This document shows, piece by piece, positions 9,435 to 20,021 of a stretch of DNA of 64,000 nucleotides. Origin of the DNA: Trichomonas vaginalis G3. Taxonomy: Eukaryota > Parabasalia > Trichomonadida > Trichomonadidae. Each line of letters starts with the position of its first letter. Position 1 is the stretch's first letter. Position numbers and translations under genes: made by a program. The notes under the pieces were generated by a model. It was not told the DNA's origin, ran no database searches, and saw only the letters and a list, made by a program, of their open reading frames with translations. The stretch covers positions 2,860,252 to 2,924,251 of the forward strand of contig NC_067207.1 in the NCBI RefSeq assembly GCF_026262505.1, given 5' to 3'.

Positions 9435-11102
9435 ATGCCACGTAAGATACGTAAGAATATACGTAAGAGGAAGAGAGCATTGAAACATCCAATAGTAAGA
9501 CTAACACCACAACAACAGTTGCAACAACAAATGCTGAATGACCCCACTATGTTGCAACAAATGTCAAACAATCCTATGCTCTTAAACCGAGTTTTTGGTG
9601 CACAGAGTGGAGGTTTAAGAGCGGCACTTTTAGCGAAAATGGTAGGCTATGGTGGAGCCGCAGACGGAACAGCCTATAACCCTCAAAGTCAAATGAATTT
9701 GAGTTCACTCAAAAATCAAATAGCAGATGTCAAAAAGTCAAACATAGACATACAGAAGCAAATAGGTGAAAACGAAAAGAAACTAGAATATGACAGACAC
9801 ACAAAGAAACTCAATGAGTTAAACGTAGAGAAAAAGAAGAAAGAAGAACAACTGAAAGAACTAAGTACAGAGGAATATGCGAAAAAAGTGTCAGAAAAAG
9901 CAGCAGAAGTAGCAAAAATGGAACAAGATGTTGTAAATTTGAAAAACCATACTACTCAATATAAAGTACTGAAAGATGAAGAGATAAAACAAAAAGCCCT
10001 GAAGACATATATGGATAGCGATGAGTATAAAAAAGAAGTTGAAGCAAATGTAAAGGCAGAAAAACTTTTACAGTTGCAAAACCAAACCGTACAGTATGAA
10101 AACTTAGCACAAGAAAGTAAAAATAACGACGCAGCCATGCAAAAGGCAATGAAAAGCGCAGAATATATAAAAGCTAACAATGACTGGTTAGATGCCCAAG
10201 CCAACGCTAAAGCAGCCCAGCTTATAGGGTCAATAAGGACAAAAATACAAGCGGATGAAGACAGTTCAAATGAAGCTTTAACAAATGCTGACTTTAAGAA
10301 CGCCTTCGAAGCTCTTCATAGTAAGGTGAAACTAGTGAACGACTTCTCATCTGGAAAGAAACTGAAGTCTGAAGGTTTCGACAAAGAGTTAAAAGAAGTA
10401 GCACAAAATATGACGAAAATAACAGATGCAGCAACGAGACAGGCAGTTCAAAGTGCCTATGACGCCGTTAGAGCAACTGTTGTGGAAAGTCAAGAAAAAG
10501 AGTTACAACAGACCAAAACAGACCTAGTAAATGCTTTCTTAAAAACGAAAAGTCAAGTAGGACATTATGCTGCAGATGGAACATATGTGCCAGCTGGTGG
10601 AATTTATATACCACCAAACCCTCCAAGAGAAGCACCTGCACCAGGACTACCTAAAACATTTACATCGTCACATGGACACAGACACAGGCATGCACCAAAA
10701 CCAACACAACAACAACAACCAGCACAACAACAACAACCAACACAACAACAACCAGCACAGCAACCACCTCCACAACCAACACAACAACCACCTCCACAAC
10801 CAGCACAACAACAACCAGCACAGCAACCACAAACAGAACAAGGAAACCAAGATTTCTTAAAAATGCTTAAAGAAGACTATGGTTACCCAGATACTCTTGA
10901 CTTTAGTGACAGATATAAAGAAGCTATTAGAAAGTTCAAGGAAGGAAATACTGACCCGAACCTATTTAGCTTTATGGCTCAGCACCAAATGGGATATAAT
11001 TTCAAACCTGGAAAATACAAGCTCGCTAAGGGATATGATTTAATAGCATATCATCCAAATGACATGACTGAATTTACTCCGAGATATTGTGTGTCAGAGT
11101 AA
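9435..11102 (+). CDS. Large coiled-coil protein with P/Q-rich linker
   Basis: 555 residues. The first 20 are very basic (MPRKIRKNIRKRKRALK), which could bind DNA. A Q-rich segment follows, then an Ala/Lys/Glu-rich coiled coil from about residue 85 to 370. A histidine patch (HGHRHRH) and a long P/Q repeat (about residues 420-470; DNA 10700-10835) come next, and a folded C-terminal domain ends in FTPRYCVSE. It resembles core or scaffold proteins in composition, not in a family I can name. It is the first large gene, upstream of the capsid gene on the same strand. Confidence 0.55.
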   Translation: MPRKIRKNIRKRKRALKHPIVRLTPQQQLQQQMLNDPTMLQQMSNNPMLLNRVFGAQSGGLRAALLAKMVGYGGAADGTAYNPQSQMNLSSLKNQIADVKKSNIDIQKQIGENEKKLEYDRHTKKLNELNVEKKKKEEQLKELSTEEYAKKVSEKAAEVAKMEQDVVNLKNHTTQYKVLKDEEIKQKALKTYMDSDEYKKEVEANVKAEKLLQLQNQTVQYENLAQESKNNDAAMQKAMKSAEYIKANNDWLDAQANAKAAQLIGSIRTKIQADEDSSNEALTNADFKNAFEALHSKVKLVNDFSSGKKLKSEGFDKELKEVAQNMTKITDAATRQAVQSAYDAVRATVVESQEKELQQTKTDLVNAFLKTKSQVGHYAADGTYVPAGGIYIPPNPPREAPAPGLPKTFTSSHGHRHRHAPKPTQQQQPAQQQQPTQQQPAQQPPPQPTQQPPPQPAQQQPAQQPQTEQGNQDFLKMLKEDYGYPDTLDFSDRYKEAIRKFKEGNTDPNLFSFMAQHQMGYNFKPGKYKLAKGYDLIAYHPNDMTEFTPRYCVSE

Positions 11103-12727
11103 ATGACAATTCAACTCTCTTCATGAAACGCGTAAAAAATAGAGACGGAACGAAAGAAGAAAGGTTTATGAGTCCGGATGACTTAGATAGGGAACTTGTT
11201 AAAAACGGTCTCGGAATATATGAAATGCCAGCAGATGAGGTACAAGAAACTCCACAGGAAGAAGTTCAGATACAACCAGACATGGAAGAAATAGTTCAGC
11301 AACAACAGCTAGAAGAGCCTGAAGGAAACGAACAAGTCCTCCTTTGGAAACTAACTTCACAGAACTAGATGAAATTTGGAACAGCCGAAAAATCTTGACC
11401 CTCAACGAATGTATGCGGAGAATATGGAATCTTCCAAGAGTCTAAGAAAAATTCGGCTGACATAGTAGAAGAATACGAAAAATGTTTTCCGACATACAAA
11501 AGACTCCAACACCAAGATGAAAATATTCAGCATAGATGGAAGTACTGAAAGAAAATGTACACAAATACAACAACCCTTTTTACTTACGAGCATTTAACGT
11601 TCAATCTTCGGATGAACTCGGTGAAAATAAAAGTTAAATTTCAACAAAACATATAGAAATGAAACATTGTTTAAAGTTCATTCAGAACCTAACCAAGATG
11701 GAAACAAACCTAACTTTTTGTTTCTGCAGACTATGGAACTACAATGAGATGGGGTCATAAAGCTAACCCGGATAGGTGTTCATAAACTTACAACCTCAAT
11801 TCCAAGAAGTTGTAGACGCAATGGAAGTCAATGGTGAACCAGATATAGCTGTATTTTAAGCGCGCTTTAATGCCATTGAAAAGATATGAAACATGCAGAT
11901 ATTTTGGACCAGTATGAAATGAACATGGCTGATGGAAATATAACACCTGACGTTCTAGAACATTTATCTCAAAGAACACACAGAACATAGAGATGTGTAT
12001 ATTTGGTGAAGAGTTTAGAAAGAAAGTTAGGGAGAGAAGGAAGAGAACCTATTGTACATGACCTTGCAAACGAAAGTTTACAAAATGTCATAAAAACTTA
12101 CTTTGCAGACAATGAACTGAGAAGGGATGAATATTTAAGAAAACTCAAATGGACAGTACCCAAATGAAATGTTAGTATTGAAAAACATGTTCCTTGACAA
12201 AATAAAACAAACTACAGAAATAAATGACGCAAGACTGAAACTTTGGGTAAAAGCTTTTCCCATTCACAAAAGATATAGTTGGTAACATGGAAAGAAAACC
12301 AGAATGGCTACAAAAACATATATTTGGAAACGAGCTTATTCCATATGGACAAGCTCTGTTTGAAGAGCTTGAACCGGAAACTCAGGAAAGAGTCATGCAA
12401 ACAATACGCGAAGACTCAAATACAAACTATGACAAAATCTTTCTAGGATATAGGTTACCTGAATGGGCGACCAGAGCCCAAAGGCAAAAAGGACATGGGA
12501 AATTTACAACATACTAGGTGAACATGAGGCAAAGATGCAACAACTTGAAGCAGAGGGCAAGTTACCAAAGCGACACCAAGAAGAAGAGAAGAGTAGAACA
12601 AAGTGAAAGTAGTGAAGAAGTAACTTCATCTAGTGAAAGTAGTGGCAATGAAGGAAAAAGAAGAGTTAAAAACTCAGTCAGGAAGAAAGTAAAGCTTGGT
12701 CCACGTGGGTTCTATTATGACACATAA
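11087..12727 (+). pseudogene. Broken gene(s) between coiled-coil and capsid proteins
   Basis: The stretch keeps the base composition and strand bias of the neighbouring genes but is broken in several places. Readable parts are acidic and glutamine-rich (near 11250-11330), a helical piece near 12290-12510 with EWLQKHIFGNELIPYGQALF, and a basic/serine-rich end (12518-12727). No polymerase motif was seen. Function unknown; position suggests a virion or scaffold gene. Confidence 0.4.
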
Positions 12728-12759
12728 ATCCAACTATTCTATATTTTTACACATATGAA

Positions 12760-14363
12760 ATGTACGCCGCTCAGAATATAACGCCAACAGTTTTGGATGC
12801 CATGAATGGAAATGTTTCCGAATGGTATAACGAATGCGACAATGCCATTAGAAGGTCAGAAATAGTTCCTGGAACTTACGAATATACAACTGCTGTTTCT
12901 TATGGAAATGTAGGTGAGTTTGGAGAAGGTTCTTCAACAACAGTAGATATTGCTTGCGACAGGTTTCATATAATTTCTATTGACAACTCATTCTTATACG
13001 TGGAACAAGACATTGAAATAAAACCTTCTGCCAAGTTGTCTGACAAGAAAGGTTGCAATGGAATTTTCTATGTCGGATACCAATATGCTCCAGAAGTTTT
13101 CATGGGATATAAGATATATTCTAACTCTGACTTAGTTCAAACAGTAACATGGGCAAACTATGAATGGTTCGCTTTGAGAAACTCAGTACAACCACAAGCT
13201 AGAGAACAAACAGACCAGTACGCAACCATTGAGAAAATAAGAAGACTTGACCCTAACGTTCCAGGAGTTTATGTTAACCTTTCTGGTTCAGATGGAACTG
13301 CTGCCACTAAAGTAAAACTGAAACTTAGAGTTCCTTTGTCATCTTTCCTCATCTTCAGGTTTTTAAGATACTTGCCAAACTGGGCAGGAAAAATTTCTAT
13401 TGAACTTACTCCAAGCAAAAATAACTTAGTCATTGCACCAACACAAGACCCATTCACTCTTACTGTAGCTGGAACTGGTGGAGCCAAGTTCTGTGACTTT
13501 TGCAAAGATAAGGTAGACTTAGACTTTGGTTTCTCAAACCTCAACACTGAAGTAAACTATTATTTCAATGCTGCTGGAACTGCTTGGGACCCAGTTAAGT
13601 TCACATGCGAAAAATTTGAATGCAAGAGAATAGAAAGCAGACTTGCAGTCTATATGTTGGACCCAGATATTTCAAATGCTTTAGCTGCCAAATATATTGC
13701 AGTTCCACTTATGTTCCCTATACACCAAATATCTGTCAAAGACTTTGCAGGTGAAGTTGGAAACCAAAGTGCTGACCCAGGTGCAAGAACAGATATTGCT
13801 TTAACAACTGCAATGAAACATGCAGATACTATGTTTGTACTGTTCAGACGAACTATAAATGACTATTCTTGTTTCTACAACCCCGGTATTAAATATCATA
13901 TAAACATAGATGGCAAATATTATCCAAGAGAAGAATATTCTACAGTTGAGGATATGAGGTCATACAACTTGACATTAGATGCTATGAACTTTAACAACAA
14001 CTTCACAACAACCATTAACCCTGAAATGCAAAGTTCTATTATGCCATATGTGAAAGTATGGACCATACAGGAGGTCAAAAAACTCAATATACAAATAGAG
14101 ACCGTTCAAACTTTTGGCTTGGCATTCCATTTGCTGACTCAGAAGACTTTATGGGTGGTATTTCAACTGTTGGTACAGTTCAAATACAATATACTGGTGA
14201 CAGAGACGGTCCAGATGAACTGAGAGCAAAGAAGTTTACAAAACCAATAGCACTTTTCACGGAAGATGCTCTTTTGAAGATTCGTTCGATGAAACCTGCT
14301 GGAGCTCCTCAGATTGGTATAACGACAGCTTCCATCGAGCAGATTTTGGCAGCAGGTCAGTAA
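12760..14363 (+). pseudogene. Major capsid protein, double jelly-roll, broken
   Basis: The first 440 or so residues are clean. They include FHIISIDNSFLYVEQDIEI in the first jelly roll and PLSSFLIFRFLRYLPNWAG followed by KISIELTP, a pattern typical of Polinton and NCLDV capsid proteins at the junction of the two barrels. The second barrel includes FECKRIESRLAVYMLDPD. The length suits a Polinton capsid protein. The gene is broken near its 3' end. It would form the hexameric capsomers; neighbours are the core-like and minor structural genes. Confidence 0.75.
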
Positions 14364-14676
14364 GTTGTTCTTGAACTGACTTCTCTCCGTCAAATATTGA
14401 CAGTACGCCAGTTTTGACATAATATTGTATTATAAACTTTCCTTTAGAAATATCTGTAAGTTTTGAAGTTATATTTTTGTCTGCTTCAAGAACTTTCACC
14501 ATTTCAGTTATACCAACTTTCTTTGCTTTATGAAAATATTTTGGTTCAGCAAAGACTGCTATTCTATAACATTTTCCATTGTTTGTGTAAAGAACTATTC
14601 TGTCAATGTATTTGTATTGTTTGTGTGTGTAAACTTTGTTCTGCTTCAATTCGAAGAGATACTCAAATACGTCCAT
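14257..14676 (-). CDS. Unknown 139-residue protein
   Basis: From an ATG at 14676 (MDVFEYLFELKQNK). Mixed alpha/beta with GKCYRIAVFAEPKYFHKAKK. Its last 35 codons overlap the 3' end of the capsid gene on the other strand. The start faces the gene at 14695 across only 18 bp, so both probably share one divergent promoter. No family recognised. Confidence 0.4.
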   Translation of the reverse strand: MDVFEYLFELKQNKVYTHKQYKYIDRIVLYTNNGKCYRIAVFAEPKYFHKAKKVGITEMVKVLEADKNITSKLTDISKGKFIIQYYVKTGVLSIFDGEKSVQEQLTDLLPKSARWKLSLYQSEELQQVSSNESSKEHLP

Positions 14677-14694
14677 CTTTTTATTTGAAGTAAA
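14677..14694. promoter_or_regulatory. 18-bp divergent promoter
   Basis: CTTTTTATTTGAAGTAAA separates the start codons of the genes at 14676 (minus) and 14695 (plus). The T-rich to A-rich arrangement is like the other short divergent spacers of these elements. Confidence 0.4.
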
Positions 14695-14913
14695 ATGTCA
14701 TTTCCGAAAAATAGAAGCGTAAGTGTTTCAAAAGGTTTAATGGCGGTGGCAGATGTGAAGTTAAATTCACCAACTCAAACAAACAGTCAAAGTGTTGTTG
14801 TCAATGTCAAAGACAGAGATGTTGAAGTGGGGAAACCATACGAAGACGAAGATGGTATAACAATAGTTCCTGTAAAAGAACAACCAACATACCTGAAGTT
14901 AGCAGAGAGTTAA
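14695..14913 (+). CDS. Small protein resembling the N-terminus of the CCG family
   Basis: 72 residues: MSFPKNRSVSVSKGLMAVAD, a TQTNSQSVVVNVKD strand and an acidic end. The pattern of a basic start, a VxxxxNSxT-type linker and a (V/I)(I/V)xxKD strand parallels the start of the E3b CCG protein (RSKSILAGAVNVPIEP ... NNIIIKNYSSENLKD). It lies just before the CCG gene of E2. Confidence 0.35.
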   Translation: MSFPKNRSVSVSKGLMAVADVKLNSPTQTNSQSVVVNVKDRDVEVGKPYEDEDGITIVPVKEQPTYLKLAES

Positions 14914-14999
14914 GTTCTGTTGCAGATATTCGAAACGACTACCAACAACTTAAAGACAAACTTAAAACTCAGGAGAAGATTTGTCAAGCTTTAGGTATA

Positions 15000-15275
15000 A
15001 TGTTAAACTTGGTCGAACACAACCCTGTAAAAGTGAACTCATATGTCATTGCACCTCATGAAGTTTTGAAAGAACTATTGAAACTTTTGACAGAGGCAGA
15101 CGATATAAACATCAAAGAAATAGAACCCGACATTGCTTGCTGTGGTGTTTCATATAATATCATTGACAAGATATACGTTATGAAAGGAGGTGAAACGTTG
15201 AACTTAAAATATAGTTTCCCAGACGTCATAAAAATATTTGACGACCACAACATTTCATTAAAATTTATTTGCTAA
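15000..15275 (+). CDS. CCG-motif protein
   Basis: 91 residues. A helix (HEVLKELLKLLTEADDI) leads into IEPDIACCGVSYNII, then DKIYVMKGGETLNLKYSF and a final ISLKFIC strand. The order helix, (D/E)PxIxCCG, strand, hydrophobic strand, LK(F/Y) end matches E3b (LDPEIECCGQTPIFMKIG ... LCLKYVLAN). The CCG cysteines may bind metal or form a disulfide. In all elements it lies near the penton-like gene, suggesting a minor virion part; the function is unknown. Confidence 0.5.
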   Translation: MLNLVEHNPVKVNSYVIAPHEVLKELLKLLTEADDINIKEIEPDIACCGVSYNIIDKIYVMKGGETLNLKYSFPDVIKIFDDHNISLKFIC

Positions 15276-15281
15276 GTAAAA

Positions 15282-15512
15282 ATGTCAAAACTTCTTGAAA
15301 GATGTTTGAAGAAAAATAATATAGACTTTATTTCATGTAAAGGACTTTACACACTTTTGAACGATATGAAAGACCCTGTTTTGTTTGTTCGTGTAGACAA
15401 AGGAAAGTTCTATGTCTTTACAAAATATTTGAACTTCTTAGACAGAGAACTTCAAGAAACGCCATGTGAAAGTTTAGATGAAGTTCTTCTCCACTTTCAG
15501 AAAAACTTTTAA
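15282..15512 (+). CDS. Small alpha/beta protein next to the penton-like gene
   Basis: 76 residues: LLERCLKKNNIDFISCKGLY, PVLFVRVDKGKFYVF, and a final LDEVLLHFQKNF helix. The E3a protein at 53754-53993 has the same plan (LRAKNIKYECYVLGHELW ... VEEVLDRYYKLL) and the same neighbour. It starts 6 bp after the CCG gene, so the two are probably co-transcribed. Function unknown. Confidence 0.45.
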   Translation: MSKLLERCLKKNNIDFISCKGLYTLLNDMKDPVLFVRVDKGKFYVFTKYLNFLDRELQETPCESLDEVLLHFQKNF

Positions 15513-15522
15513 ATATATATAA

Positions 15523-16320
15523 ATGGCAGAAGACATAGTGGTTTATACTATTACGACTAAAAACCCTGAGTCATATAATTCTATAACAACAAACTTACAA
15601 AGTCCTCAAGGACGATATTGTAAACTAACCTTAAACACAATGACGACTAAAGCCTGTTTTGCTCTTTTGACACCAGAAGACTTTGTTGTTGTGAATGGTA
15701 AAAAATACTTCTTTGAAGATACTTACTCAGATATACCACCAACAGGTTTTGTTGACTTATTTAATACTTTAAGGACGGATGTAACATGTGCTGCAACTAG
15801 AGCAGGTTTCATTATGTTTGGATGTCCGACCGAGTTTAGTATAAACGATATGAGCTATAATACAAAACTTATATCTGGTTTTTACTACCAACAGTTTCCT
15901 ATAACAGGAAAAGGTGTCATACAAGGTTATCTGTTCCATTGACTTTAAGTACACCTATTTTATATATTGTTTCAAACTTAGGTTCAAAGTGCTATTCGAA
16001 TGTCGACAGAAACTACTATGACCAAAAGATACTCATGCGTATAAACAACACATTCTCTGCTGGTTTGCCTATTGTTCATTCGAATGCAGAGTTTTCAGCT
16101 TTAGTAAACTCAAACACTTTAGCAAACATAAACTTAACCTTAGTTGACGCAAACTTTGTTCCTGTAAAACTTTTATGTCCTATGTATTTGTCAATGACGG
16201 CAGAAAGTTTCGAATTGGAAGATGCAACTGGTGAAAGTATTGTACTACAAGAACAACTTCAACAACAAATAGCTCAAGAACAACAACAACAATGGAACAA
16301 ATGCAAAACAAAGTCAAGAA
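15523..16320 (+). pseudogene. Penton-like (vertex) protein, broken
   Basis: The N-terminal block (VVYTITTKNPESYNSITTNL) and the end block (LANINLTLVDANFVPVKLL) match the plan of the E3 penton-like proteins, whose C-terminal motif is FRLVDFQGEPVELKAP. Polinton vertex proteins commonly end in such an LxDxxGxPVxL strand. A Q-rich tail follows. The gene is broken. It would occupy the fivefold vertices and anchor the fibre. Confidence 0.5.
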
Positions 16321-16352
16321 TAAAAAAAATATTTTTTTTTATTTTTATAAAA

Positions 16353-17586
16353 ATGTACAGAATAGATGTTTCAGATTTTTATGACTTCCAAGCCTTCAGA
16401 AATATGTGTCCATTTAGAGACTATAACAAAGCAGTCGAGAATTTGAAACGTTTAGTCATTTATGTCGACTCTGCCCCAGAATGTTATGTCATGAAAGAAT
16501 GGGATGTTGTCTTTAACAAACCAAGAGCAACAATAGTTTCAGAACAAGAATGTAGACAGAAACTTAAGAAAATAAAAGTCGTACAAGTTGGTATGAAGAT
16601 GTTAGATGCTTGGGATATCTTATTGTCAAAGTTAGAAGATTTTTCAGTTCGTGGTATAAAGTTTTATACACCTTCTCCAAACTTCTATTCTATCTTCACT
16701 GGATATAAATACGAACAAGTAGAATGGAAAGAAAATGTTATAGAAGCTTGGTTAGACCATGTCAAAGAAATTATATGCAATGGAAACGAAAGAGTCTATG
16801 AGTATATCTTATGTTGGTTTGCAAACATCTTACAACATCCAAGTGCTAAAAATGAAACTGCTCTCATCATAATTGGAAAACAAGGAACTGGTAAGAACAC
16901 TTTCTTTACAGATATTTATGCAAACTGTTAGAGGGCTATTCGAATCCGAATATGACAAACTTAGAAAACATCTGCGGTAAATTTAACTCTCAATAGAGAA
17001 TATGAAACTTATAGTATGTAACGAACTTCAAAGTATAGATACAACAAAAGTTTTGAACTCAGATGCTTTGAAGAGTCTTATAACAGACAAAGTTGGAGTT
17101 GTTGAAAGAAAATATAAAGACCAAAGAGTTTGTGAAAATGTTGCAAACTTCGTCATGGTTTCAAACAACGCTGTTCCGATGAAGTTAGAAAGTTCTGACA
17201 GAAGATATGTAGTTGTCAGAACGTCAGATTCTCATATGCAAGATACAGAATATTTTGACGACTTAGCAGAAACTTTGACATCTGACTTTTACAACCACTT
17301 GTTCTCATATTTCATGACATTAGATATTTCTAAGTTCAATCCAAGACAAATTCCACATACCGAAGAGAGACAAACATTGTTAGAAGCAAACAAGAGTGTA
17401 TATGAACTGTTCATAGATGAAACTGACTTTGAGTGTTTAGATGAAAGGTCATTGTACGATTCGTATAAACAGTATTGTCAAGAGTATGGTTATATGACAG
17501 CGTCTAAACGAACATTCTTGGCAAATGTCAAAAGTCTTTTAGACGTACAGAATGGTGTATATACAAAGAAAAATTTTTCTGAGTAA
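16353..17586 (+). pseudogene. SF3 helicase, D5-like, broken
   Basis: A Walker A of the superfamily-3 type, IIIGKQGTGKNTFF, lies near 16870-16915. Further on come KLIVCNELQ (Walker B region), GVVERKYKD and FVMVSNNAVP (SF3 motif C with its Asn), then a winged-helix-like end with SKRTFLANVK. This set is that of D5-type helicases of NCLDVs and Polinton-like viruses, which unwind DNA for replication. The N-terminal part is helical. The gene is broken. It replaces the polymerase B gene one would expect in a classical Maverick. Confidence 0.75.
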
Positions 17587-17624
17587 ATTTTAAAAAAATA
17601 TATTTTTTTTATCCGATAGAAAAG

Positions 17625-18043
17625 ATGACGAAATTCATCTCAGTAAACAAGTACATGTCAGGACTTAAAGAAGAACTAGACCCATTCACATATTTGAATG
17701 TTTACTTCTACCATTTTGAAAAGTCTACATATGACAAAGTTTGGAACATCGAACCGTTAAGTTTGCTATTGTGACTAAAAATGGTGCGAAATTTGAAGAC
17801 TTAGACATAGAAGGTTTGTTAACAGTCAAAGAAAGTTTTGACAGAAGGTTTTCAAACCTTAAAGAAGGCAAAGCATACAAACTTGTTATACCTTATGAAC
17901 CAAAGAAAGCAGACGACTATGAATATTATGAGTCTAAGATAGTTGAAGTTCAAGGTAAATTGGGTAAAAAGATTTTAGAGTCTAAGCCGGTGTTTGCTCC
18001 TAAAGAGGAAGAGAACATTGACATTGACCCAGAAATGTTCTAA
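17625..18043 (+). pseudogene. Unknown gene after the helicase, broken
   Basis: It starts at an ATG at 17625 (MTKFISVNKYMSG). The clean second part has KFAIVTKNGAKFEDLDIEG and KAYKLVIPYEPKK, ending in a long acidic tail (EEENIDIDPEMF). Beta-rich core plus acidic tail is the build of many single-stranded-DNA-binding proteins, and the helicase is its neighbour, but this is only a guess. Confidence 0.35.
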
Positions 18044-18165
18044 AAATAAAATTTTATTTTTACATGTCAAATTTCTTCTTCGGTGGAACTGGCTCTGGTT
18101 CAGGTTCTTCTTCTCTTCTTCTACTTTCTTTTCTTTCTTTTCTCTCTTCTTCTTTTCTGGTGGAG

Positions 18166-18516
18166 TTATGTCAAATTTCTCCGAACCATATTTTTGTAAA
18201 AGTTCTTGTCCTTTAATAGCTCTTCTATTCTGTTTTCTATTTCATCTTCAAGAACAGCGCATGTGTCTTCTTTGCATTCTAAGAAGTTTTGTTGGACTTC
18301 ATCTCTCCAAGAGGCGTCATCTCTGTCAACAAGTCTGTCATTGACAAATTTTAAGACTGCTCTGCTTAATGTTTTATGGTTCTTGTCATATTCCCAGAAA
18401 CAGAACTTTAGAACAAATTCACCTTTCTTGTTTACACTATGTAAGATTTTATGGTCTACAGATGTTTTGCTGTCGAAAAGCTTGTCTCGAATATAGATGG
18501 CGAAATCGCTAGACAT
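18166..18516 (-). CDS. Unknown helical protein divergent from the ATPase
   Basis: 116 residues from an ATG at 18516 (MSSDFAIYIRDKLFD). Mostly charged helix with KFCFWEYDKNHKTL. DNA beyond its end (18060-18165) still has coding-like K/E-rich texture. The start faces the ATPase start at 18553 across 36 bp of T- and A-rich DNA. No family recognised. Confidence 0.4.
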   Translation of the reverse strand: MSSDFAIYIRDKLFDSKTSVDHKILHSVNKKGEFVLKFCFWEYDKNHKTLSRAVLKFVNDRLVDRDDASWRDEVQQNFLECKEDTCAVLEDEIENRIEELLKDKNFYKNMVRRNLT

Positions 18517-18552
18517 TTTCTAAAAGATAAAAGTTTTAATTTTTCTAAAAAT

Positions 18553-19428
18553 ATGTTAGAAAAAAAGTTTGCTGACATTGACAAGAAATTTGAGAATGTT
18601 TTAAACAAGAACAAGAGGAAGTTGGAAAATGCTCAGATAAAACCCATACATGACAAGTTCTTATTTGCTCAGAATGGTATAACAGGTCTAATTGCACCAC
18701 CTGGGTCGGGTAAGACTTTCACTTATCTTAAAATGGCTGCACAACAACAAGAACTAGATGAGAAGAACCCATTCTATGAGTTAGTAGTCATTTGTAGTAC
18801 TTCTGGTCAATTTGACCAAACCGTCAATTCGTTCAAAGATATTATAAAGAAGTCAAAACTAGTATGTATAAAAGACTCTGAGTTGTTAGATTGGATAAAG
18901 AAGTACCAAAGAAGGGTTTTGAAGTACAATGCTATAAATGAGTATATAAATTCGAAGTTTAAAGACCCAAATGAGGAAATGCAGAGAATATTAGAGAAGA
19001 AACACTTCAGAAACAAACAGAAAGAGATAGAATACATTTCGAAGAAATTGCAATCTTACGATTGGAAAACGTACCCTCACAGATGTCTTCTTATCTTAGA
19101 TGATTTCGCCTCTCATCCTTTGTTAAAGAATAGAGAACAAGACATGTGTCGAATTCTTAAGAAGCTCAGACACTTTAACATCTCTGTTGTCATTTGTGTA
19201 CAGACAGCAAAGAGTTTAAGTAAGGATGTAAAGAGAATACTTACTGACATTGTACTTTTCCCCGGATTGTCCGAAGACGATTTCATGGAACTTATGAAAG
19301 AGTCCATGGCAGGTAAGTTTGACAGACATGAACTATGGGAGAGGTACAAAGTCATACAAGACCCTCATACTTCTTTCAGAATTCATATCTACGCGAACAA
19401 AGTTCAAATTGTAAAAAGTCAAGCGTAA
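18553..19428 (+). CDS. DNA-packaging ATPase (A32/FtsK-HerA type)
   Basis: 291 residues; the ATG at 18553 is chosen because it gives the usual family length and lies right after the AT-rich divergent spacer. Walker A is APPGSGKT (48-55), preceded by the strand GLIA. Walker B is LLILDDF (179-185), followed by RHFNISVVICVQTAKSL, the sensor strand with Gln typical of viral packaging ATPases. The middle (110-170) is the long helical insert. The enzyme would load element DNA into capsids. It looks whole. E3b has the closest relative in the window. Confidence 0.85.
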   Translation: MLEKKFADIDKKFENVLNKNKRKLENAQIKPIHDKFLFAQNGITGLIAPPGSGKTFTYLKMAAQQQELDEKNPFYELVVICSTSGQFDQTVNSFKDIIKKSKLVCIKDSELLDWIKKYQRRVLKYNAINEYINSKFKDPNEEMQRILEKKHFRNKQKEIEYISKKLQSYDWKTYPHRCLLILDDFASHPLLKNREQDMCRILKKLRHFNISVVICVQTAKSLSKDVKRILTDIVLFPGLSEDDFMELMKESMAGKFDRHELWERYKVIQDPHTSFRIHIYANKVQIVKSQA

Positions 19429-19544
19429 AAAATGTAAGTGTTTGAGTCTTAGTCTGTTGTGGTTCTGCAGCTTTCGGTTCTTCTGGCTTTGGAATGGACT
19501 CGGTTGGTGGTACGTCGGACATTCGTTTGTGTCCTGTCGGAAGG

Positions 19545-19912
19545 AAGAGTTCTTCCTGTCGGAAGGAAGAACTTTTCCTGTTGGAAGGAAAAACTTTTCC
19601 TGTTGGAAGGAAAAACTTTTCCTGTTGGAAGGAAAAACTTTTCCTGAAGGTCGGCCAAAAAGTTCTCAATTTTCGAAAATTTGAATGGTTTACGGACGGA
19701 CAACTGGAAAAATTTTTCCTGTCGGAAAGAAAAACTTTTCCTGTTGGAAAGAAAAATTTTTCCTGTTGGAAGGAAGGACTTTTCCTGTTGGAAGGAAAAA
19801 CTTTTCCTGTTGGAAGGAAAAACTTTTCCTGTTGGAAGGAAAAACTTTTCCTGTTGGAAGGAAAAACTTTTCCTGTTGGAAAGAAAAACTTTTCCTGTCG
19901 GAAGGAAGGACT
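19545..19912. repeat. 22-bp minisatellite of near-palindromic units
   Basis: About 14 units of GTTGGAAGGAAAAACTTTTC-type sequence (period 22), interrupted at about 19650-19710 by unique DNA. Each unit holds AGGAAAA-A-CTTTTCCT, a near-palindrome. All open frames across it are by-products of the repeat. Short GGAATGCCAGAAGGACTC repeats follow to about 19950. It separates the ATPase from the KilA-N gene. Confidence 0.85.
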
Positions 19913-20021
19913 CGGAATGCCAGAAGGACTCGGAATGCCAGAAGGACTCGGACAAGACAATTTACCTCATTGAGCTACCTGAGCCATCTTTGGTGTCAAG
20001 CTTGAAAAATAAATGGTTCAT

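Noticed and set aside
10567-10860. His/Asn-rich frame HNNNNQHNNNNQH
   Set aside because: Out-of-frame reading of the P/Q-rich coding repeat at 10700-10835.
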